Shown: positions 8,170 to 17,113, counted from the stretch's first letter. The stretch: 64,000 nt of DNA from Candidatus Ozemibacter sibiricus (GCA_003327425.1 QOQW01000008.1:1-64000); one strand, 5' to 3'. Notes: generated by a model not told the origin, from the sequence alone. Made by a program: numbers and translations.

Positions 8170-11100
8170 TCAGGCGGCGGTCGCGAACTCCACGGTCACC
8201 AGGGTATTGGCCCCTGGGGTGCTTTTGACCGTCACCTGACCGTGGCAGGCGGTGATCAATCGACGGGTGACGGCCAGGCCCAGGCCAAGAGTCTTGCGGC
8301 CGAAGGACTGGAAGGGGGTGAACAGGCGAGGCTGCAGGTCGGCGGGAATGCCGCAGCCGTTGTCGAAGACGATCAGTTCGACGAGGCCTCGCGCGTTGGG
8401 TTTGAGCCGGGTCATGAGTTTGATCTCGCCTCCCTTGGGCAGAGCGGTCAGGGCGTTGACCAGCAGGTTGGCGGCGATGACCCGGAAGGCCGCCGGGTCG
8501 ATCAGGACGGGAGGCAGCGTTTGCAGGAGGTTCTTGGTGACCTTGAGGCCCTGCCCGATGTCGGGGCGGCCGGACAGCAGACGGGCCACGATGACGAACT
8601 GCTTGAGCTGGCCCAGGATCTCCTTGTCGACCAGCTCGTTCAGGTTGAACGGCCGGGGCTGCAGCCGCAGGTCGGAGAAATGATGGACCAGATTCTGGAG
8701 GTTGAAGTCCATCTTCTGGCTCTGCGCCTGGATGAGGGGCAAGGCCTTGCTGACATCGCCGCCGGCGAGGCCGGAAGCGACCTGCGCCTGGATGTTGGCC
8801 AGCGGATCGGTGAGATTCTGCTTGAGGATCTCGCTTTCGATGGTGGCCATGGGGGTGCCTTCTCCTCCGGCCAGGCGCTGCAAAGCGGTGCGGAAGGCCT
8901 GGATCTCCTGGGTCAGGGTGCCGATCTCGGGGATGGCGACGCCGGTTGGCGGCGGTCCTTTGGCCGCGGCGGTGGTCGCCGTCCCTGCGCTCGCGCGGTT
9001 GCCGCCTTTGGCGCCGCCACCGCTGCCCTCGCCGCTGCCGCTGCCGGCTTCGAGGGTGGTGCGATGGATCTCCTCGACAGTGGTTCGCTTGGTCAGCAGT
9101 TTGTAGATGGCTGACTCGCGCAGCGAGAGCATGCCCTCGGCGAGGGCGACCGCCCGCATCTCCTCCGTGTTGGCCTTGGCTTCGACCAGTTCGCGCATGC
9201 GCTGGGTCATGACCAGGACTTCATAGATGCCCTGGCGCCCTTTATAGCCGGAATTGTCGCAATCGGGACAGCCGGCGCCCTTGGCGAAGGTGAGATTGGA
9301 CAGATCGAGGTCGGTGAGGCGCAGTTTCTGCAGCAGGGCCTGATTGATGCCGAGCGACAGCAGAAGGTCTTCCTGGGGCTTGTACTCGGTGTAGCAGGAT
9401 TTGCAGATCTTGCGGACGAGACGCTGAGCTTCGACCACGCGCACCGAGGTGCTCAGGCTGAACGGTTCGATGCCCATGTTCAGCAGGCGGGCCACGGTGG
9501 ACGGAGCGTCGTTGGTGTGCAGGGTGGAGATGACCAGGTGGCCGGTCATGGCGGCCTTGATGGCGATGCTGGCCGTCTCGAAATCGCGGATCTCGCCGAT
9601 CATGACGATGTTGGGGTCCTGGCGCAGGAAGGAACGGAGGGCCGCCGCGAAATCGAGACCGATATCGGGATGGCACTGCACCTGGTTGATGCCCATCAGG
9701 TTGTACTCGACCGGATCTTCGGCCGTCATGATGTTGACAGCGGGGTTGTTGAGCAGGAACAGCGAGGAGTACAAGGTCGTCGTCTTGCCCGACCCGGTGG
9801 GGCCGGTGACGAGGACGATGCCGTTGGGCTGCTTGATGCCCTCCATGAATTTCTCGAGCACGTGCGGCTCGAAGCCCAGGTCGTTGAGGTTGACCCGCAG
9901 GTTGCCCTGATCGAGCAGGCGGATGCAGACCTTTTCCCCCCAGATGCAGGGAATGATCGAGACGCGCATGTCGACCTTGCGGTTCTGCAGCGTCAATTTG
10001 ATGCGGCCGTCCTGCGGCAGGCGGGTCTCGGCGATGTCGAGGTTGGCCATGACCTTGATGCGGCTGACCAGTCCGGCGTGGGCCGCTTTGGTCGGCGTCA
10101 TGTGCAACCGGAGCATGCCGTCCTTGCGCATCCGCACCCGCAACTCGTTCTCGAAACACTCGATATGGATGTCGGACGCATTCATCTGGACGGCCTGCGT
10201 GAAGATCAGGTTGACCAGCTTGATGATGGGAGCGTCGTTCTCGCTGAGTTCGCCGAGCCCCTCGAGATCGTCTTTGGCCTCGCTGCCGGTCTTGCCGACC
10301 TGGTCGGCCAGGGCATCGACGCTCTCGCCGTAGAGCTTGCCGAGCGCGGCCATGATCGACAGTTCGGAGCTGACGACCGGCGAGATGCGCATGCCGGTCA
10401 TCATCTCGATGTGATCGATGGTGATGATGTCGGTGGGGTCGGTCATGGCCAGGATCAATTTGTTGTCCTCGCGCTTGACCGGGCAGAGGATCTGATCGTA
10501 GCACAGCTTCTTGGGCAGCAGGGTGGCCAGGCCGGGGTCGACCAGGCTCTCGTCGAGGTCGACGAAGGGGAGGTCGAACTGCTTGGACAGGGCGATCGAC
10601 AGCTGCTTGTTGGTCAGAAACCCCTTTTTGACCAGGTAGGCGCCCAGACGCAGCTTGTCTTTTTTGCTGCCTTCGATGGCTTCTTTGAGCTGTTCTTCGG
10701 TGATGTACTTGGCATCGATCAGGATGTCGCCCAGGCGCTTGCGGGGCCCTTTCTTGCTGGATCCGGCCGGTTTCTTGGTCTCGGTGAGACGGGTGATCTT
10801 CTTCTGCCAGGGTTCGAGGAGGATCTTGCCAGGTCGCATGGCCAGCGGGCCGGTCGCCAGCGAGGCCAGCAGGTCGGCGTTGGCGGGGGCGAGCATGCCG
10901 ACCAGCAGCTCGGGGCCGTTGAGCTTGACGGGGATGATCTTGTGCTCGACCATCACCTCGACCTTCATCAATTTGAGGACTTCGCTGGGGATCTGGATTT
11001 CGTCGAGATCGAGGAAGGGGACGTTGAGCAGGGTCGCCTCGATTTCGGCCAAGAGCCTGGGGGTCAGGCCCGGCCGCGTGGCGATGGCTTTGATCAACTC

Positions 11101-11247
11101 GGCCGGATCGGTCTTCTCCTTGCGCAGGGCATCCCACTCCTCTTTGGCCAGGATCTTCTGATTGCGCAGCAGAACGCTGAGCTTCTGCAGATCGTCGGGT
11201 TTCTGCGGGAAGGCGGGGAAGTTCTCGAGGAAGACGGCTTCATCCAT
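8170..11247 (-). CDS. PilB/GspE-type secretion ATPase fused to a histidine-kinase-like ATPase domain
   Basis: This 1025-residue protein is far longer than normal PilB or GspE (about 500-600). Residues about 60-150 and 165-260 resemble GspE N-terminal/MshEN domains; the second has RLGAYLVKKGFLTNKQL...ALSKQ, like the cyclic-di-GMP-binding MshEN motif. The ATPase core is complete: Walker A GPTGSGKTTTL (Lys488), Asp box TAEDPVEYN, Walker B NIVMIGEIRDFETA, His box ISTLHTNDA, and a zinc tetracysteine (CKSC, CPDC). After a Gly/Ser/Ala linker (about 740-780) comes a histidine-kinase-like module. It has a DHp-like helix with Gln810 at the phospho-acceptor position (QNLTDPLANI), an N box AANLLVNALTAL, a G1 box DNGCGIP, an F box LFTPF and a G2 box GLGLAVTRRL. 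It is co-transcribed with the TPR gene 48 bases upstream and starts after AGGAGGG. Confidence 0.9.
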   Translation of the reverse strand: MDEAVFLENFPAFPQKPDDLQKLSVLLRNQKILAKEEWDALRKEKTDPAELIKAIATRPGLTPRLLAEIEATLLNVPFLDLDEIQIPSEVLKLMKVEVMVEHKIIPVKLNGPELLVGMLAPANADLLASLATGPLAMRPGKILLEPWQKKITRLTETKKPAGSSKKGPRKRLGDILIDAKYITEEQLKEAIEGSKKDKLRLGAYLVKKGFLTNKQLSIALSKQFDLPFVDLDESLVDPGLATLLPKKLCYDQILCPVKREDNKLILAMTDPTDIITIDHIEMMTGMRISPVVSSELSIMAALGKLYGESVDALADQVGKTGSEAKDDLEGLGELSENDAPIIKLVNLIFTQAVQMNASDIHIECFENELRVRMRKDGMLRLHMTPTKAAHAGLVSRIKVMANLDIAETRLPQDGRIKLTLQNRKVDMRVSIIPCIWGEKVCIRLLDQGNLRVNLNDLGFEPHVLEKFMEGIKQPNGIVLVTGPTGSGKTTTLYSSLFLLNNPAVNIMTAEDPVEYNLMGINQVQCHPDIGLDFAAALRSFLRQDPNIVMIGEIRDFETASIAIKAAMTGHLVISTLHTNDAPSTVARLLNMGIEPFSLSTSVRVVEAQRLVRKICKSCYTEYKPQEDLLLSLGINQALLQKLRLTDLDLSNLTFAKGAGCPDCDNSGYKGRQGIYEVLVMTQRMRELVEAKANTEEMRAVALAEGMLSLRESAIYKLLTKRTTVEEIHRTTLEAGSGSGEGSGGGAKGGNRASAGTATTAAAKGPPPTGVAIPEIGTLTQEIQAFRTALQRLAGGEGTPMATIESEILKQNLTDPLANIQAQVASGLAGGDVSKALPLIQAQSQKMDFNLQNLVHHFSDLRLQPRPFNLNELVDKEILGQLKQFVIVARLLSGRPDIGQGLKVTKNLLQTLPPVLIDPAAFRVIAANLLVNALTALPKGGEIKLMTRLKPNARGLVELIVFDNGCGIPADLQPRLFTPFQSFGRKTLGLGLAVTRRLITACHGQVTVKSTPGANTLVTVEFATAA

Positions 11248-11295
11248 GGGAGCGGCCCTCCTGGCCGAGCGACGGCGCGGGACGGTGGGCGACCA

Positions 11296-12714
11296 TCAGC
11301 GGGTGGGCTTGCCCGACAGGTGGCGGCGGGCGATGGCGGCGAAGGATGGGCGCAGGCCGAGGTTCAGGGCCTGCTGAAGATGCTGAGCCGCCTTCTTGAC
11401 CGCTTTCTTGCGGTAGAGCATGCCGAGCTGGTAGTGGGCATCGGCATACCGCGGGTTGAGGTCCAGGGCTTGCTGCAGGTGTTTTTCGGCCGCGGCTTTC
11501 TTGCCCAGCTGCAGGTGGCACATGGCCATCCAGTAGAGGGCGTCGGGGTAGTTCGCATTCAGGGCGGCAGCCTCTTCGAAATGGCGCAGGGCCTCTTTCC
11601 AGAGCCCATCTTCGAAATACCGGATGCCCAGATTGATATGGCTGGCCGCCATGTCGAGGTCGAGGACGGCGAGCTTCTTCAGTTCATGGAGGGCTTCTTC
11701 CTGGTAGTCTTCTTTGAGGAGGGATTCGAAGGCTCTATAGGCCGGAGATTGCGTCTGCTTCTTGCGGATCACCATTTCTCGGAAATGCTCGATGGCTTTG
11801 GGCAGCGCTCCTTCCAGCTCGAAGATGGTGCCCAGGTAGAAATGGGCGGCGATCAGGTTCGGATTCTTGGCGAGCACCTCGGACAACAGGCTGCGGGCTT
11901 CGTGGATGAACCCGCGGAACAGCAGGGTCTTGCCCAGGGCGAGCCCGATGTCGAGGTAGGTCGGATGCGCGTAGTATTCCTGGCGCAATCGGGTGATCTC
12001 GGCATCGAGAGCCTGGATGCGCGCCTTGACATTCTCGAGGTTGCGCCGGATCACCCGCGACTGGGGCGCTCGGCTCAGGGCTTCTTCGAAGATCTCGACA
12101 GCATCGTCGAGACGGTAACTCTGCATGTTCAGGGCGCCGAGATTGTTCAGGATGCGGACATCGTCGGGGGCGAGGCGGCGGGCTTCCTGGAACTGCTCTT
12201 CGGCGATCTTGAACAGGTTGCGAGAGAGGTAGACGTTGCCGAGATTGTTCAATACCTCGGGATCGCGAGGGTACAACGCCCGGGCACGCAGCAGGGTGTT
12301 CTCGGCTTCGGTCAGACGCCCCAACCGCCGCTGGATGCTCGCCATCACCAGCAACAGGGGCTTGGAATCGGGGACGATCTGATCGGCCTGCCGGAGCTTC
12401 TCGAGGGCGGCTTCGGGGCGGCCTTGCCGCAACAGGTGCTCGACCTCGGCCGAGAAGGAGCGTGCCCCGTCGACGATCAGCTGTTCGGAGAGCTGGACGA
12501 TCTGCTCATCGAACTCTTCTTCGATGAATGCCTCGAGCCGGCCGGCCACTTCCTCGCTCCGCTTGCGGGCAACCTCCAGGATGTAGCCGATGTTGGGGTA
12601 GGCCGGGTCGAGGCTCTGGACGATCCGGAACTCCTGGAGGGCCGCGGGGTAGAACCCGCCGCGGAAATAATGCAGCCCGCGGTCGAAGTGTTCTTCAGCT
12701 TCCTTGGAACTCAT
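11296..12714 (-). CDS. TPR-repeat protein, first gene of the PilB-type operon
   Basis: The 472-residue protein has no signal peptide and is made largely of tetratricopeptide repeats. Clear units include the ALQEFRIVQSLDPAYPN, LRRARALYPRDPEVLNNLG-like, AEEQFQEARRLAPDDVRI, ALRHFEEAAALNANYPDAL and AEKHLQQALDLNPRYADA segments. A possible coiled-coil stretch (about 225-245, KARIQALDAEITRLRQEYY) separates two repeat blocks. TPR proteins often act as assembly scaffolds (PilF/PilW-like pilotins for type IV pili), but without a lipobox this one is probably cytoplasmic. It is the first gene after a TTGACA promoter at 12761-12790 and precedes the PilB-HATPase gene by 48 bases. An AGGA lies 6-7 bases before the ATG. 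Confidence 0.85.
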   Translation of the reverse strand: MSSKEAEEHFDRGLHYFRGGFYPAALQEFRIVQSLDPAYPNIGYILEVARKRSEEVAGRLEAFIEEEFDEQIVQLSEQLIVDGARSFSAEVEHLLRQGRPEAALEKLRQADQIVPDSKPLLLVMASIQRRLGRLTEAENTLLRARALYPRDPEVLNNLGNVYLSRNLFKIAEEQFQEARRLAPDDVRILNNLGALNMQSYRLDDAVEIFEEALSRAPQSRVIRRNLENVKARIQALDAEITRLRQEYYAHPTYLDIGLALGKTLLFRGFIHEARSLLSEVLAKNPNLIAAHFYLGTIFELEGALPKAIEHFREMVIRKKQTQSPAYRAFESLLKEDYQEEALHELKKLAVLDLDMAASHINLGIRYFEDGLWKEALRHFEEAAALNANYPDALYWMAMCHLQLGKKAAAEKHLQQALDLNPRYADAHYQLGMLYRKKAVKKAAQHLQQALNLGLRPSFAAIARRHLSGKPTR

Positions 12715-12730
12715 GGCCGTCCTGGAGTGG

Positions 12731-12759
12731 TTGCCTCGGGGAAGAGTTGGTGATACAAT
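12731..12759 (+). promoter_or_regulatory. Promoter of the AAA+ gene
   Basis: TTGCCT (12731-12736), 17-base spacer, TACAAT (12754-12759). The ATG follows at 12824 with an AGGAGGG Shine-Dalgarno sequence, giving a leader of about 58 bases. It overlaps the divergent promoter of the TPR operon. Confidence 0.65.
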
Positions 12760-12760
12760 T

Positions 12761-12790
12761 CTTCTACTCCAGCCGGAATTGCCTTGTCAA
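12761..12790 (-). promoter_or_regulatory. Promoter of the TPR-PilB operon
   Basis: On the minus strand TTGACA (12790-12785), an 18-base spacer and TAGAAG (12766-12761) lie upstream of the TPR gene. The two divergent -10 boxes are separated by a single base, so polymerase binding at one promoter should exclude the other. Confidence 0.55.
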
Positions 12791-12823
12791 CGAGAAAAAC
12801 GTACCCCCCCAGGAGGGCCTCTC

Positions 12824-14248
12824 ATGGAATCCACGCCGGGAATCAAGATGAAATTCTGTGAATCCCTGGACCGGTTCGTCGCCATTCGGGCCTTCACGCC
12901 AGAGCAGAAGCAGCAGTTGTTCAAGAACATCAAGATCACCGACAAGAAGTCCTACAAGCGGTTGATCATCAATGCCTCCGTGGTCAACTACCTCGACGAG
13001 ATCGCCCCCCTGGTCTACGGCAACAACGAGTATCCCCTCCTCGGTGAGATCATCGAGCAGGAGTTGTACAACCTCTGCGTCAAGGTCAACCCGACCCTCG
13101 ACATCAAGGAAGTCACCATCCAGGTCGACGAGTCCCAGATGCCGGGAGCCATCCCCATGCTCGGACCCAACGCCACCGACGAGCAGAAGGCTCGGCAGCA
13201 GCGGTTCATGGAGATCGAAAACCACCTCAAGAAGCGGATCATCGGTCAGGATGAGGCCGTCACCGCTGTCTCCCAGGCCATCCGCAAGGCCAAGGTCGGG
13301 CTGAAGAACCCCCGGCGTCCGGTGGGCAGTTTCATCTTCGTCGGTCAGACCGGCGTCGGCAAGACCGAATTGGCCAAAGCCCTGTGCGAGTTCCTGACCG
13401 GCAACGAGAACGACCTCGTGCGCATCGATTGCTCGGAATACGCCATGAGCCATGAATACGCCAAGCTGATCGGTGCCCCACCCGGCTATATCGGGCACAA
13501 CGAAGGGGGGTATCTCACCGAGGCGGTCAAAAGCAAGCCCAACGGCGTGGTGGTGTTCGACGAGGTCGAGAAGGCGCATGAGAAGGTGCACAACCTGCTC
13601 CTGCAACTGCTCGACGAAGGCATTCTCACCGATAGCAAGGGCGAGACCGTCTCCTTCCGCGAAGCTGTCATCATCATGACCACCAACATCGGGGTGTCGG
13701 ATATCACCGCCGAAGAGAGTCGGCCCGGGTTCCGGGTCTCCGACAAGCCCGAGAAAGAAGCGGTTGCCGGCAAGATCGATGAACTGTCCCATGCCGAAAA
13801 GGTCAAGATCACCCGCAAGAGCCTCGAAAAGCGCTTCCCTCCAGAATTCCTCAACCGGATCGATGACATCATCGTCTTCCGGGCCCTGACCAAGGAAGAC
13901 AATCTCAAGATTCTCGACATCCTGCTGAACGAGGTGGCCGAGCGGGTGAAGAACCTGAGCATGCGCATCGAGTTCACCGACGAACTCAAGGCGTTCCTGG
14001 TCGATCAGGGCACCGACCTGAAATATGGGGCCCGTCCCCTGCGCCGCACCATCCATCGGTACATCGAGAATACCCTGGCCGAGATGATCCTCAAGGGCGA
14101 GACCTTCAAACAGGGCGATATCATCACCGCCAGCAAGGGAAAGGTGAACGGCGAGGACGTCGCCGAGTTCAAGGTCACTGGCAAGTTCGAAGTGCCGCCC
14201 CCCTCGCCGGTGCCCGCTCCGCCGCCGGCCGAAGCCAATAAGAAGTAG
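12824..14248 (+). CDS. Single-ring AAA+ ATPase related to ClpB/ClpA D2
   Basis: The 474-residue protein starts at the ATG at 12824 (AGGAGGG 6 bases upstream). Residues 1-115 form an N-terminal domain I do not recognise; no Clp N-repeat and no D1 ring are present. Residues about 125-345 are a Clp-type AAA+ module: RIIGQDEAV, Walker A GQTGVGKTELAKAL (about 177), pore-loop region GAPPGYIGHNEGGYL, Walker B VVVFDEVEKAH, sensor 1 TTNIG and arginine finger region FPPEFLNRIDDIIVF. The ClpB D2-small domain follows (YGARPLRRTIHRYIENTLAEMIL). No ClpP-binding IGF loop was evident, so a remodelling chaperone is more likely than a protease partner. It is divergent from the TPR-PilB operon. The tail is Pro/Ala-rich. 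Confidence 0.85.
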   Translation: MESTPGIKMKFCESLDRFVAIRAFTPEQKQQLFKNIKITDKKSYKRLIINASVVNYLDEIAPLVYGNNEYPLLGEIIEQELYNLCVKVNPTLDIKEVTIQVDESQMPGAIPMLGPNATDEQKARQQRFMEIENHLKKRIIGQDEAVTAVSQAIRKAKVGLKNPRRPVGSFIFVGQTGVGKTELAKALCEFLTGNENDLVRIDCSEYAMSHEYAKLIGAPPGYIGHNEGGYLTEAVKSKPNGVVVFDEVEKAHEKVHNLLLQLLDEGILTDSKGETVSFREAVIIMTTNIGVSDITAEESRPGFRVSDKPEKEAVAGKIDELSHAEKVKITRKSLEKRFPPEFLNRIDDIIVFRALTKEDNLKILDILLNEVAERVKNLSMRIEFTDELKAFLVDQGTDLKYGARPLRRTIHRYIENTLAEMILKGETFKQGDIITASKGKVNGEDVAEFKVTGKFEVPPPSPVPAPPPAEANKK

Positions 14249-14502
14249 CACCCAGGCCTCGAGGCTTCGTCGCAGTACGGTGTCTTCCGACTGCTCCGTC
14301 GAGCGGGGATCGTCTGTCCTGCCGCGGCAGGCAGCCACGAACGGACAAGGGCCGGCCCAACCTGCTGGGAAGTGTGGCTGCCGATCAGCGCTTGCACCCG
14401 CCAGGATCGCCGGTCTGATCGAGGCCTTGTCCCTCGTCGCGGACAAGCCGCCGGCCCGCTCGGTCGGCGAACCGGCCGGCCAGGAGAAGAGTCGGGGCGG
14501 TG
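14249..14502. other. Intergenic region between convergent genes
   Basis: No gene is supported here. A perfect 14-base palindrome, CCTGCCGCGGCAGG, lies near 14318-14331. It may act as a weak hairpin between the AAA+ gene and the transpeptidase gene. No T-tract is visible. Confidence 0.4.
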
Positions 14503-16449
14503 TCAGTGGGCGGCGGCGACGCGGGTGGCCGGGGCGAACCCGTTGCCGTTGAGGAGCTCGTAGGCGAATCGGCCCGCCAGGGTGGCGGCGCGCAGCTTGG
14601 TGAAGCCGGGCTGGCCGACCAGGAAGACGATGCTGAGGTCGCGGCCCGCGGCGCGCGTGAACCCGCCGAACCAGGTGAACAGCAGATGGGGGTTGGTGCC
14701 GGTCAGGGTGCCGGTCTTGCCCCCGCACATCGTGGCCAGCTCGGGGCATTCGTGATAGCCGCTGAACCCTCGTTTGCCGGTGCCGTGGGTGGTGGTGGTC
14801 TTCATCATCTCGTAGATTTCCTGAGCGGCGCGGGCGGACAGGGGCTGGGCCACAGGGAAGGGCTTGCGGCGGAAGATCACGCGGTTGCCCTTCATGACGT
14901 AATCGACCAGATACGGCTTCATCTGGCGACCACGATTCAGAATGGTCGAGACGATCGAGGCGGCATGGATGGGGCTGATCTCGAAGGTCCGGTTGAGCCC
15001 GGCAGCCGCTTCGCCGAGTTTGACCGCCGTGGCTGGCAGCTCGGCCCGTGAGGGTTCGACCGGCAGGTCGAAGAAGAACGGCTGGTTGAAGCCGAACGCG
15101 TTGGCGTAGGCCTGCAGCACGTGCTGCCCGACCGAACGGCCGACGATCCCGAAGACCCCGTTGTGCGATTTGGCGAAGGCCTCCCAGAGGGTCATGCGCC
15201 ATTTCCGCCCCAGCTTGATCGAACTGTTGGGGGAAACCTGGCGTTTTTCGATGCCGGCCGCCGCGGTGATGATCTTGAACAACGAGGCGATCGGGAAGGT
15301 GGGTTGGAGGGCCCAGTTGTCGGTCTTGAAGGCCGGGTCGGTGGGCGAGAGGGCCTGGGTCCCGTCGAACGAGGTCATGGCCAGGATGGCGCCGGTGGTG
15401 GGGTCCTGGACGATGGCGGCGCCGAGCTTGCAGGAATAGGGCGTGTACATCTGCTCGAGGAGTTTCTGCAGAGATGGCCGGATGGTGAGGACGATGAGCG
15501 TATCGGCATCGTACCGGACGACATAGCGGTCGAGCCCGGGGTGGTAGGTCCAGGGGCGTTCGGGCAGGGCTTTCAGCAAAGTGAGAATGGAAGGGTTCTC
15601 TCCCGTTTCGGCGGCTGGCAATTGCGCACTGCCTGGAAGAGGACGGCCGGTGGTCGGGAGGGCCGAAGCGGCTGGCGCGACCGGTGGAGGGGAAGAGAAC
15701 GCGGCGCGGGCGGCCGCGGGCAGAGCGGCCAGGCGGCTGGCCGAATTGGTGGTCGTGCCGCCGGGCGTGGCCTTGGCGGCGGTCCCTGCCTGGGGAGAGA
15801 GCGGTCGGTTGGCCGTGCCCGTCGAGGGATTGGCATTGGGAGTCGCAGTGGGCGCGGAGAGGGGTGCCCCCGTCGCTTGGGCGGCCGGGGCGGCCGCAGC
15901 GGCGGTCAGGGCCGAGCGCGGGCGCAGCGGTGTCGGGGGAGCAGCGGGCGTGGCTGGGGCCATGGGCAGACTGGCCGGCAGCTCCCCTTCCCCTTCCTGG
16001 TCAGAATCATCATCATCTTCGGTGGTCGATGATCTGCTCTGGGGAGAAGGGGCAGGGGCGGTGAACGCATCGGTGACGTCGGCGTGCTCGATGAGGGCGA
16101 TTTCCTCTCCTTTGTCTTCAAGGGAGGCCGAAGCCTGACCTGGTGAGGGCGCCACATCGGCGTTCGCGCGAGTCGTCGGGGCAGGAGCAGGAGGAGCCCC
16201 GGTGGTGCTTCTGGGATCAGCGGCGGCTTGGCGGCGGAACTGGAGAGCGCGCAGCGCCGAGGCGTCGGGGCGGGCCCCGCTGACCGGTGTGGCCTGAATG
16301 TGACCGGTGGTGAAGATTGGCTGGCCATCCTGGTCGTTCACATAGAAGACCAGGGCGTCCACCATCGATGAGTCGATGGCGAGACTCATGAAGGCGAGGT
16401 AGCCGACGATGCAGAACAGATTCAGCGAACGGAGGGAAGTGGAGATCAT
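14503..16449 (-). CDS. Penicillin-binding transpeptidase with a long disordered linker
   Basis: The 648-residue protein has one N-terminal membrane helix (LNLFCIVGYLAFMSLAI), about 250 residues rich in Ala, Pro, Thr and Ser, and a C-terminal transpeptidase domain. The three active-site motifs are present: SxxK as SLFK (about residue 389), SxN as SHN (about 427) and KTG as GGKTGTLTG (about 578). It cross-links peptidoglycan in the periplasm. The class B PBP dimerisation/pedestal domain is replaced by the disordered linker, so it is a stripped-down transpeptidase resembling the C-terminal half of PBP2/FtsI-type enzymes. It follows the LysM gene by 15 bases with no clear Shine-Dalgarno sequence, so translation is probably coupled. 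Confidence 0.85.
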   Translation of the reverse strand: MISTSLRSLNLFCIVGYLAFMSLAIDSSMVDALVFYVNDQDGQPIFTTGHIQATPVSGARPDASALRALQFRRQAAADPRSTTGAPPAPAPTTRANADVAPSPGQASASLEDKGEEIALIEHADVTDAFTAPAPSPQSRSSTTEDDDDSDQEGEGELPASLPMAPATPAAPPTPLRPRSALTAAAAAPAAQATGAPLSAPTATPNANPSTGTANRPLSPQAGTAAKATPGGTTTNSASRLAALPAAARAAFSSPPPVAPAASALPTTGRPLPGSAQLPAAETGENPSILTLLKALPERPWTYHPGLDRYVVRYDADTLIVLTIRPSLQKLLEQMYTPYSCKLGAAIVQDPTTGAILAMTSFDGTQALSPTDPAFKTDNWALQPTFPIASLFKIITAAAGIEKRQVSPNSSIKLGRKWRMTLWEAFAKSHNGVFGIVGRSVGQHVLQAYANAFGFNQPFFFDLPVEPSRAELPATAVKLGEAAAGLNRTFEISPIHAASIVSTILNRGRQMKPYLVDYVMKGNRVIFRRKPFPVAQPLSARAAQEIYEMMKTTTTHGTGKRGFSGYHECPELATMCGGKTGTLTGTNPHLLFTWFGGFTRAAGRDLSIVFLVGQPGFTKLRAATLAGRFAYELLNGNGFAPATRVAAAH

Positions 16450-16464
16450 CGCTCGGGGGTGGGC

Positions 16465-17019
16465 TCAATTGGCGGAGAGGGGCTGGAGAAGACCGGCGCG
16501 GGGGACCAGCAGGCGGTCGCCCTGCTGCAGGGAGCGTTCATCCCGAATGCGATTGAGGCGGACCAGATGGACCACCATCCGCGTGGAGCCGTAGAGCTTC
16601 CGAGCGATGGATTCCAGCGTATCGCCGCGACCGATGGTATAGGTCGCGAACCGGCCGGCCTGTTCCTGGGTCGGATCGGGCCGACGAGGGGCCTGGACCG
16701 GGCCGGCTGGTTCGGCGCCGGGGGCGGCGGTCGGCATCGGGCCATCCAGGATCTTGCGGCTGGCGGCGGCGGGAGCGGTGTCGGGGCGGGGCCGCAGCGC
16801 GCAGCGACCGGTGGGGGTGGGCGCGAGGAGGGCGTCGATGTGGCCGATCAGCGCTTCGGGAGCGGTCCGCTCCAGGCCCGACGGATGCGGGAACTGCGGT
16901 CCGATATCGCCGTGGATGGTGTAGGCGAAGGCGATCTGCAGCAGGAACAGCCCCACGACGAAGAACAGGAACAATCCGCGTTGGGGAGCGGGGCGGGCGG
17001 GAACGTGCGAAGTGCTCAT
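16465..17019 (-). CDS. Membrane-anchored LysM-domain protein
   Basis: The 184-residue protein has an N-terminal hydrophobic anchor (RGLFLFFVVGLFLLQIAFAY), a Pro/Ala-rich spacer and one LysM domain at about 125-175 (YTIGRGDTLESIARKLYG ... GDRLLVP). LysM binds N-acetylglucosamine in peptidoglycan. It lies directly upstream of the transpeptidase in the same operon, so the pair probably works at the same wall site, with LysM tethering or guiding the enzyme. A GAGGAGGT Shine-Dalgarno sequence lies 8 bases before the ATG at 17019. Confidence 0.85.
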   Translation of the reverse strand: MSTSHVPARPAPQRGLFLFFVVGLFLLQIAFAYTIHGDIGPQFPHPSGLERTAPEALIGHIDALLAPTPTGRCALRPRPDTAPAAASRKILDGPMPTAAPGAEPAGPVQAPRRPDPTQEQAGRFATYTIGRGDTLESIARKLYGSTRMVVHLVRLNRIRDERSLQQGDRLLVPRAGLLQPLSAN

Positions 17020-17113
17020 GGGCCGGACCTCCTCATGGTCTCTACCTACGTATCGGCAGCGGGCCGGGCGGAATTGAGGAGAAGAAGGCCCCGGGGGAAC
17101 GATCGGACGTCGC

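Noticed and set aside
9517-12753. A 1078-codon open frame on the plus strand across the PilB and TPR genes.
   Set aside because: It is antisense to two genes with clear domains. The translation is Gly/Asp/Gln/Val-rich shadow sequence without motifs.
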